Part shown: positions 48,600 through 61,175 of the stretch, in pieces | Numbering within the stretch: position 1 is the first letter of the stretch | How the letters are laid out: every line of letters starts with the position of its first letter | NCBI RefSeq assembly: GCF_000090795.2 | Contig: NW_003546253.1 | Span: forward strand, 162,170-226,169 | Reading direction: 5' to 3' | DNA: 64,000 nucleotides | From: Amphimedon queenslandica | Lineage: Eukaryota > Porifera > Demospongiae > Haplosclerida > Niphatidae | Made by a program: the position numbers and the translations under genes | The notes under the pieces: generated by a model | Seen by the model: the letters and a program-made list of their open reading frames with translations, nothing else | What the model was told of the DNA's origin: nothing | Database searches by the model: none

Positions 48600-50796
48600 A
48601 TGGTGTCTTTGCGAGTGTCTCCCTTCTTTCTTTCCACGTTTTCCTTCTTTTTTCTAATTTATCTACAGAAAAGTGAGGTCCTCAATAACCGCTACTAATA
48701 CTCTTACTTGTCTTTGTCTTTTAAATCAAGGCACTGTATACAGCATCACATGTTACTGTTCTGGGGAAGGTGCTGATTGTATGGGCACTAATAGCTGTAC
48801 CCTTAATGATCAGTTTGGATGCTATTTAAGAATTGTCGTTTTTTCTTCAGGAAAACCTAGAAAACCTTCAGTTGACTATGGCTGCATAGACTCAGTAGGA
48901 GTTATCAATATCAATCCTGCGGCTCTGTGCAATACAACTAAAGATGATGGCAATGATGTGATGCATTTCTTTTGCTGTGATGACTATGATTATTGTAATC
49001 AAGATATCATGCATAGCATTGATTTAAATCCAGATCCATCTACAGCCTCTCCAACTATTAATGTCACTGGTAAGTAATAGACATGAGAGTAATTATTATT
49101 GTTGTTGTTGTTGTTGTTGTTTTTGCTCTTGTTCTTTTTATTGTTTTTAATGTATAATTATTAGCATTATTTAGTGCACAGCCTGCCATTGAGTAAAAAT
49201 GTATTATCTTTATGTCCCATAATTGAGACAAGCTAATTGATTTACTAGTCACAATAATGGACACACACACACATACACATACATCATAATATACACACAT
49301 ATACAGTACATACACACTGGATGGTAGATGTAGACATATCATTGCCCCCAGCACACACATACGTGCACCCACTACCTCCTGTTAGATACATAATGCAATG
49401 TGGCCGTGTTTGGATTAGAGGGAGAAGAGGGACTCACTCCAGATGTGTGTGTCTGTTAAATAATGTTTATTGTAGATCATCTTAAGGAAATGCTATAATT
49501 TAAATAAAGTGTGAAACAGCATATCCTCTTAGGAGGAAGCCTTAGTATTGCATGTACATGTACTATGAGTACTTACTGAAAATAAATCACAGCTGTTTTT
49601 ATTATTCTTTTTTTTTAGAATCAGTATCAGCAACTCCTACAGTCTCCTCGAATGATCCCTCTCTCTACATCATAATCCTGGTCACCATCATCTCCTCTTG
49701 CATCATCCTCATACCACTCAACATCCTTTTCTTTGCCCTTTTCATATTCTGCAAGAGAAAGAGAGACAGGCGACTCCCCAGACAGCGTACCAATGACCCG
49801 GATGTCCACCTTACCGAGCCTCATCACTCAAACGGGAACGGTAATGACCTAACCTCGTTCCTCCAACCTCCTCCCTATAGCTCCACCTCTATCGAACATG
49901 TACATGTAAGCGTATCAAACGAGACCTCTATGAGCTTCACCTCTGGCTCGGGGGCTGGGATGCCATTCCTTGTTAAGAGGACCATCGCTAGGAGTATTTT
50001 GCTTGGAGAGTCAATCGGAGGCGGACGCTTTGGACAAGTCTACGTTGGGCACTATCAAGGTGAGAGGTATGCCGTTAAAAAGTTCTTCTCGAAAGACGAG
50101 CAGTCCTGGTTCCATGAGTCTGATATATATAACTCGGTTAATCTCCGCCATGATAATATATTGACTTGCTTTGCGACCGATATGCTGTCTAATAACGGAG
50201 TGACGGAGTTGTGGCTCATCACCCAGTATCATCCTCGTGGGTCTCTATTCGAAGAACTCAATAGAGGAGGACTGACTCCAGAGACGACACTCAAGTTCAT
50301 CCATTCAACCTGTCGCGGTCTGGCCTATCTCCACTTGGAAATTACTGGGACTCAGGGAAAGCCGTCAGTGGCTCACAGAGATATCAAATCAAAGAATATT
50401 CTAGTAAAGAATGACTCGACTTGTTGTATTGCCGATTTTGGACTAGCTGTAGTGAAGGATAATAATTATCTTAACTTTAATAATAAGTTAGAGAATGTCC
50501 AGCAGGGGACTAAGAGATACATGCCTCCTGAGGTCATCAAGGGAACCATTGATGTTCATAGTTTTGAGTCTTTTCTGAGAGCTGATATTTACTCCTTTGG
50601 TCTAGTAATGTGGGAAGTATGCACACGCTGTCACCTTGAAGGTAATAATAATAATAATATTTTTATTTTGTTGTGTTTTGTTTTTGGTTTTTCTTTTCCT
50701 GTTTTTTGTTTTGTCCCTGATTTTCTTTTCTCTATGGGCTTTCCCTTTTTGTCTCTCTTTTGTCTTCTGCATTGTGTCTGATTTTGTTATAATAAC

Positions 50797-50833
<37 letters not shown>

Positions 50834-51898
50834 GTAATATAACAATAATAATGATAGTGATAATAACTCTTGATAATTAAGTCATTTTCTTTTGTTTTAA
50901 TAAAACTGTGTATAGTTGGGACTTGGCACATAGTATGTCAATTTTACTTTTACTATGATACTTTTTGTTTAAGACTGAATAGCTATAATTATTGTGTAAT
51001 TTATTTTCACTGTATTGTTGTTGTTGTTCTTTCTTAGGTGAGCCTTTGGCTGATTATGCTCTTCCATTTCAGTCCCAAGTGCCTCCCGATCCAACACTTG
51101 ATGATATGACAGAGTTTATCGTTGGAAAAGAAGTTATTCCTGAAATACCTGAGACCTGGAGCAATAACGAGGTACAGGATGTATCCATCGTCTAGTTACA
51201 TTACTTTATTATGTAGAAAGACTCTTGAGTTGATTTCAACTAAAATCAATCATTGATTTTTTTAGAAAAAGCATGGACTGTAGCTTTCAAAAATTTGCCC
51301 CGAAAATACCTACAATTTTTATTACATTTTCTGATACGCATTAATGGATGTCCTTATGCTGTGCAGAAAGTTTTGAGTTTTTATGAGCATTTTAAAAATT
51401 ACGCCATTAGACAGTTTGTGAGGGAGATTTTCCCAAGCAGTTATTTGCATGATTACTGTATGATTACATATCATTAATAATGATTAGGAAATGAATGGGT
51501 TTGTTTCTTAGCCATAATTGTCTTTTTTGCTTTTACTCAAAGGAATAAAAGAGGAGTCAGTTAAAGCTGGACAACATGACTCCAGCCTGTCTTAGTATAG
51601 TGGAATGCTTTGCAAGTTTGCATAACTCTCTGATGACTTGATCTGTAGTAATAATAAAACACATAACAGTGTCTACATGATTCAGACTTTTTGTCATAGA
51701 CACACCGTCTATTGCTAACTGTTAAAATTATTTTAAATTATTATTATATTATTTATTTTTTAGCTGCTTCGAGGCATGTCAAGGGTAATGTACGAGTGCT
51801 GGTATCATCAGCCGACAGCAAGACCCTCTGCCTATTATATAAGAAAGAAAGTGGACAAGATTGCTGAGATGTGCGAAATTAAGATGGAATTTTTGTAG
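48600..51898 (+). CDS. TGF-beta superfamily type I receptor Ser/Thr kinase, ALK1/ALK2-like (receptor 2)
   Basis: Five exons: 48600-48672, 48731-49069, 49619-50641, 51038-51171 and 51764-51898; phases agree; 567 residues. The signal peptide starts MVSLRVSPFFLSTFSFFFL. The Cys-rich ectodomain has CYCSGEGADC, VDYGCID and FFCCDDYDYCNQD, the last being the conserved receptor Cys box. Transmembrane helix about 153-182; juxtamembrane PPPY motif near 222-225; GS box about 244-263 (TSGSGAGMPFLVKRTIARSI). Kinase: GGGRFGQV, YAVKKF, HRDIKSKN, DFG and GTKRYMPPEV, then ECWYHQPTARPSA. The L45 loop, ATDMLSNNGVTELW, has the length and A-D-M pattern of ALK1/ALK2, suggesting BMP-like SMAD1/5 signalling (inference). 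Exon positions and phases mirror receptor 1, so the two are paralogues. A poly(A) signal AATAAA lies at 51931-51936. Confidence 0.92.
51260..51410. repeat. Single partial copy of the 177-bp repeat in receptor 2 intron 4
   Basis: The stretch reads acaatttttattacattttctgatacgcattaatggatgtcc, ccttatgctgtgcagaaagtttt and gagcattttaaaaatt. It matches the repeat in the orientation seen in the GALNS intron. It is one degenerate unit, not an array. Confidence 0.7.
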
Positions 51899-51930
51899 CC
51901 TGCAGCATAATAATGACGACAACTTGTTTG

Positions 51931-51936
51931 AATAAA
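51931..51936 (+). terminator. Poly(A) signal of receptor 2
   Basis: Canonical AATAAA 33 bp after the stop codon, implying a very short 3' UTR. Confidence 0.7.
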
Positions 51937-52330
51937 TTTCCGTGCTGGATCTCACCTGAGACACAATTTTTTAACTTTTGCATCATTTTTTACTCACCAT
52001 TCATTAATTTTTTCATGACCTTTCGCAATCATTCACAAAAAAATAAAAATTAAATTTTGTAAAAACGAAGGTGTGGTTTCGCGATTTTCGCGTCTGATTG
52101 GGCGGGGAATATTAACAAGTGGGATTGTCTGCGCATGCGCAGAAGGTGAGAGGAAGGGAATTAGGGAATCGTTAGAACCACATGGATGGCAAAATGGCGT
52201 TACATCTGTGAGAGGAAGAGAGCAGGCTTGCTTTGACACAACTTGCCGCCATATTGACCCTACCCTCTCCGAGCGTCCCTTTTAAAGGATACTGTCTCAA
52301 GAGAGAAGGAGACGGTGACTCAGAGTAAAG
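51937..52330 (+). promoter_or_regulatory. G3BP promoter and 5' UTR with NRF1-type palindrome, inverted CCAAT and GC box
   Basis: The 16-base perfect palindrome TCTGCGCATGCGCAGA at 52128-52143 contains the NRF1 consensus TGCGCATGCGCA. Upstream, ATTGG (inverted CCAAT) at 52097-52101 overlaps a GC box GGGCGGGG at 52100-52107. The three sites lie within 47 bp, a typical TATA-less housekeeping promoter. The last 200 bp would be 5' UTR. The first 130 bp is AT-rich flank of receptor 2. Confidence 0.7.
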
Positions 52331-55084
52331 ATGGAGGAAGACAACCCTGATCCACAGAAGATAGGGGAACTGTTTGTCATGCAGTATTACACCCAGATGC
52401 ACAAAGACCCCAGCCAGATGCATCGATTTTACCTTGCTAACTCTATCTTTACTCGCGGGGGCCCAGAAATGGGTACGGTTACTCCTGTGGTGGGACAGCA
52501 AGTGAGTTTTTATGCAGTTTATATATATAATTATATGTACATGTATGTGTGGCGTTGGGTTGCTAAAGTTTTTTTATGGTTTGGGCTGATTTTGTGTTTT
52601 GAATTTGGCAGTCGAACATAATGGTAGCCAATTTATATTTGTGTACTTGCCAAACTCTCTGATATTTACTATCCTCTCTCTTTCTCTCTCTCCCTCTCTC
52701 TTTCTCTCTCACCCTCTCTCTCCCTCTCTCTTTCTCTCTCACCCTCTCTCTTTCTTTCTCTCCCTCTCTCTTTCTCTCCCTCTCTCTTTCTCCCCCTCTC
52801 TCCTCCCTCCCTCTCTCTCTCTCTCTCACCCTCTCTCTCTCTTTCTCTCCCTCTCTCTTTCTCTCCCCCTCTCTCTCTCCCCCTCTCTCTCTCCCCCTCT
52901 CTCTCTCCCCCTCTCTCTCTCCCCCTCTCTCTCTCCCCCTCTCTCTCTCCCCCCCTCTCTCTTAAGGCTATACATGAGAAGATACAATCCCTAGGCCTGC
53001 AAAAGGTCCACACTAGGATACGTCAAGTGGACAGCAATTCAACAGTCCTGTCTACTGAAAAAGACCACGCCATTTTGATACAAGTTACCGGAGAACTCTC
53101 AATTGCTGGCCATCCTATGCGTCCATTCGTCCAGACCTTTGTCCTAGGCCTTGAGTCCCCTAAGAAGTATTATATTCACAATGATATATTTCGCTATCAG
53201 ATCTACGACGAGGATTTTGTCAGTGAGACTGACGACACAAATGAGGTTCAGATTGAAACGGAGCCGGTCGTTGAGGGTAATTCTGCCGAGCTTGTCCCCC
53301 CTACTGACCATACCCATACAGATGAAGGAGGTGATGATGTAGTGTCGGAACCGTCCGTCAAAGGCTCCCCTGCCCCGCCTGTAACCACTGAAGTACTGCC
53401 TACCACTAATAGCTGGAGTGACCGCTATGAAGGTATGTTATTTTTAATAATTTTTTAATAATTACCGTATAACGGGAAATTTTTGTGGATTTTGCGTTTT
53501 TCAAAATTGACGAAAATTAAATTCGCGAAAATCGATTTAATACGGTTCAAAATGGCTGAAAAGTAGAAAACCACGAAATTGATTTTTAGATGGATCCACG
53601 AAAATTTTTTGCCACGAAAATTTCCCACTATACAGTATCATTATGGTGAGTAATTTTTTAGTTTTGCTATATTTTTTTACTTTTACTATATTTTTACTTT
53701 TTTGATTCTATTGTGTGGTGTAAAATAAATGGATTTTTACAAATTTTTTTTGAATCCTCAAAAATCACAAATTTGTGTACATTAAAAAAATACACTAGAA
53801 TACTTCCATTTCATTAAAGTTATTCCAGTTATGTATGGCCACACCTCTGATACATTAATTATTAATAATTGACTGCTCATAAAATTTCCTTTTTTTCTTT
53901 TGGGCAGCAGGTACAATTGTTAACAGTGTTCCTGATGAAACTGATGAAGGTCCTGTTACTACTTCAGTCCCTCCCGCTGGTGGTAGCAGTTTCACTAACG
54001 CTACAAGTGAAACTGATGAAATTGTCAATGACGATCAAAATAAGCCAAAGGATACTTCTTGGGCATCAAAACTAAAGGTAATCCATTTCACTTTCACTTT
54101 AATCCCTCCTCTCTCTCTCTCTCTCTCCATTAATTATTGGGTGGAGTATTATTATATTGCGTGTTAGCAGTTAGTGTGTTTGTTGGTGTTCACTTAAAGG
54201 AATGTAGCTATGCCTGACCTGTGTGTAATTGTATATCTCTTGAAGTTTCCCCTTCTCTCACTCCCCCTCTAGGTGTTCTAGTGTGTACTATAGCTGACAG
54301 TCTGTAGTTGTTTATATAGGTTCTTATCATGTTGTTATGTTTATGACTTCTTACATGTTGTTATGGTTCATGTTCACTTACTCTCTTTCCTTTAGGCAGC
54401 CGGCAGTGCTGGTAAAACTCAATCAAGTTCTAATCCCTTGCCTTCTTCAGCTAACAAGCAACCTTCATTTGGACTCCAATCAAGAGGACCAAATAACATG
54501 GTTAGGAGTAGCACACAGAGAGACTATCATCCTTACTTTCCTTCCCACTCCAGGTGAATTCAACACAGCCACTTCCCCAGAGAGAGCCCAAGCAGTCCAG
54601 GATCAAGCAGCAAGACTCTTCTAAGCCACTGGACAAGAAGCCTCCTTTGACCACGCCTACATTATCCTCTGCTCCTTCGAGTGTCCCCCTCACTCGCTCT
54701 GCTCCGGATTCTCATCAGGTTTTTGTTGGGAACCTACCTAATGGGACTAAAGAAGACGAGCTGAAGGAAATCTTCAAGAAATACGGGAACGTCATTGAAG
54801 TCCGCATTAATCCCAAAAATTTCGGGTTTATCGTTTTTGACAGCGAAGAGCCAGTTCAGACTATAATTGCCAGTCGGGCCGAGACGACTCTCATGCTTCA
54901 CGATCGTAAACTCAATATCGAGGAAAAGAGGCCGTCCTCATTTCAGAAGACGATGGGAGGGAGTGGTAGCGGAGGGTTTAGTTCCGGCAGGAAGTTCCCT
55001 GCTGGGTCTGGGGGCATGTTTTCTGGCGGAAACAAATACTCTCGCGGAACGGTAGCTGCTAGCAAGCCGCCCCCGCGTCGGTGA
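52331..55084 (+). CDS. G3BP: Ras-GAP SH3-binding protein (G3BP), stress-granule RNA-binding protein
   Basis: Five exons: 52331-52501, 52967-53432, 53911-54077, 54396-54500 and 54554-55084; phases agree; 479 residues (human G3BP1 has 466). N-terminal NTF2-like domain about 6-130: FVMQYYTQMHKDPSQMHRFY, then TFVLGLESPKKYYIHNDIFRYQ. An acidic, Pro-rich, disordered centre follows, with SWASKL before the RNA-binding part. RRM about 357-430, with RNP2 VFVGNL and RNP1 KNFGFIVF. The Gly/Arg-rich tail ends PPPRR. In animals G3BP dimerises through the NTF2 domain and nucleates stress granules with mRNA. Intron 4 is only 53 bp; without its removal the frame stops at a TGA. The exon 3 acceptor is a cagcag tandem site. 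Confidence 0.94.
52672..52964. repeat. (CT)n-rich tract forming the end of G3BP intron 1
   Basis: Nearly 300 bp of ctctctctttctctctccc repeats run directly into the exon 2 acceptor (cttaag/GCT at 52967). The tract therefore serves as an extreme polypyrimidine tract. The apparent open frames across it on both strands are low-complexity artefacts. Confidence 0.92.
53463..53637. mobile_element. MITE with TACCGTATA terminal inverted repeats (G3BP intron 2)
   Basis: The left end TACCGTATAACGGGAAATTTT pairs with the right end, whose reverse complement is TACTGTATAGTGGGAAATTTT (18 of 21 match). The element is about 175 bp, has no coding capacity and is bounded by TA, as expected for a Tc1/mariner-type target. 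Its interior has cgaaaattaaattcgcgaaaa. It belongs to the same family as the element at 58629-58835. Confidence 0.75.
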
Positions 55085-55803
55085 GCATTGATTAGAATTG
55101 TTTCTGGTTTGAATTTCTTAAATGATGCACAAGTTTATTGTTTTGATTATGTTTAGTTTGTGTCCTTGTGTATGTGTGTGGGTGTATTATAAACTACCAT
55201 TATTATTATTATTATTAACTATTATTATTATTGTTATTATGAATGACGTGTAGGGTAAATATCTTTATTGTTACTATTTTCCACTGGGTAAGTTTGTTTT
55301 TTTCTTTTCTCTTGATATTATCTTCATTTTCACCATGTTACGTACAGGCTGGCTTACCGTTTACATTATTATTATTATGTTGTGTTGATATTATTTATCA
55401 TTCTTAATAAACAATAAACTCACTTGTTTATTTCTTCCTCTCTTGTCTTTCCTTGTCCTTTTGAATTCATTCCCCATCTCCTCTTTATATTATTATTATT
55501 ATTATGGAACATTTTTCAAATTTTTGTTTAATTGCTAACATAAGTTTTGTCATTATTCTGAAGAAAGGATATTTGACTTCGCCCTAATTTAGATATTCTA
55601 ATATAACAAGTCACATTCCTCTCACACAGTGTTTGTGTGTCTTTATGTCATTTGATAGCTCTTAGTAATTTCAACTTTGAATATTTTTTTACATTTCAAT
55701 AAATTGATAAATGATAATCACACTGATAATATGACAAGTTTAGTTGAGTTGGATCATAATAAATTGTAGAATTGTGAAATGTTTGAAGTTTCTGCTTAGC
55801 GTG
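55085..55803. terminator. Convergent 3' region with G3BP poly(A) signals
   Basis: Two AATAAA signals at 55406-55411 and 55413-55418 lie about 320 bp after the G3BP stop. ATT-rich short repeats occur at 55198-55215 and 55489-55504. The right part is the 3' flank of the minus-strand BAMBI-like gene; no clear minus-strand AATAAA was found close to its stop. No gene is seen. Confidence 0.6.
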
Positions 55804-56475
55804 TTATGTACAAGTGGTAGAATTTACAAATTGGATTTGATCTGATCCTGTAGATCTAACCTCTGATTGTCTTTGCTCTCGTGTGCGTATTCTGTGATAT
55901 TGCCTCAGATGTATGCCCAGTAGAATGCAGAGGATGAGGTTAAGGATGAAGATAGTTGGTATTATTGTTACTATTAGTAGCAACCATAAGGAGATCTTGT
56001 TCTCCTGCTTCTCTGGTGTTGGTGAGTGTGTGGGTGTTGGTGTGACTGGACTACTGGAAGATGAGGGACCTGATTCTCTTGGAGGAATTGAGAGATCTTT
56101 ATTACAGAAATCGTAATCACCACAACATAGGAAATGGGTTTCGTCTCTGCCATGACTCATGGTCCTGTTACATATTAAAGATGGATTGATCAGTCCGCCA
56201 AAATCATCAATGCACCCATAATCCACATATGAATCACGATCTTGTTGATAAATGACTCTCAAATAGCAAAGTGTGGCTCCTGTGCAGTTGTTCTCTGAAA
56301 TACAAGCAGACCCCTCACCGTGGCAATGACAAGTCAAGGCCCAAGCACCTAGAGATAAGGAGGGAATGTCATTAGAGACTAAATAACATTGTCTTCCTCA
56401 CCCACCTTCTCCTAAGAGGAGGGACATCAAAGTGAAGGCTAGCACCAATCTCATCTCTGGTCTAATCCTTGGCAT
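55804..56475 (-). CDS. Kinase-less TGF-beta receptor-like membrane protein (BAMBI-like)
   Basis: Two exons, 56475-56406 and 56348-55804, join in phase 1 to give 204 residues. Signal peptide about 1-27 (RLVLAFTLMSLLLGEGAWA). The Cys-rich ectodomain (CHCHGEGSAC, CYLRVIY, YVDYGCIDDFGG, HFLCCGDYDFCNKDL) is clearly homologous to that of receptor 2 (CYCSGEGADC, CYLRIVV, VDYGCID, FFCCDDYDYCNQD). A Ser/Pro/Thr stalk and one transmembrane helix (about 142-168) follow, then a 36-residue basic tail ending NSTTCT and a stop. There is no GS box or kinase. This is the architecture of BAMBI, a pseudoreceptor that blocks TGF-beta/BMP type I signalling; the inhibitory role is inference. It could also be a co-receptor or a truncated type II-like relative. 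The signal-peptide intron matches the receptors in position and phase, but ectodomain and membrane helix share one exon. Confidence 0.85.
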
Positions 56476-56848
56476 TAGCTGTTGATAACGGATCCGGACA
56501 GGATTTGTAGGGAGTAGCCAAGGAGTCGCCTCTCTATTTTGTAGAGTAGTAGTCTTACTAGTCTAGTAGATATGATTTTATATACGACAAAGTACTGGAG
56601 CTGTCCTATGGCTTGCGTAGATAACATGCCGTCTATAATCTGTCGGTTTAGTAGGAACATAGATAATCATTTCCCCTACGCTAATCTGTTGTGACAGGCT
56701 GTCGCCAGCATTCTCCTGCTGACTAACTGAATCTTTATTCTTTACACTTCTTCCAGCTCCTCCCAATTTGCTTTAAAAAAGCTATTAAAATGGCATCTAG
56801 ATCTATATTCATAGCATTTACTCAGCACGTGTGACCTTTTGTGCAAAG
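56476..56848. promoter_or_regulatory. Divergent intergenic region, BAMBI-like gene / GALNS
   Basis: 373 bp lie between two divergent start codons, so it must hold both promoters and 5' UTRs. A CACGTG E-box is present just before the GALNS start (cagcacgtgtgacc, 56826-56831). No other strong motif was seen. Confidence 0.45.
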
Positions 56849-61017
<4,169 letters not shown>

Positions 61018-61175
61018 CCAACTAATGCTAAAGCTAAAGCCGTCATGCCAAAAAGCACTAGTATAGTAAAAATAGAACATTTACTCATTTTTGTATTAAT
61101 TTTTAATTTGGCTAATAGAGATAGCTAATAACATGTGATAAACAGCTAAAATTTTAAAAAACGATATTAAGTACA

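Noticed and set aside
52563-53013. Arg/Glu-rich minus-strand and Ser/Leu-rich plus-strand frames over the CT tract
   Set aside because: Low-complexity translation of a dinucleotide repeat within G3BP intron 1.
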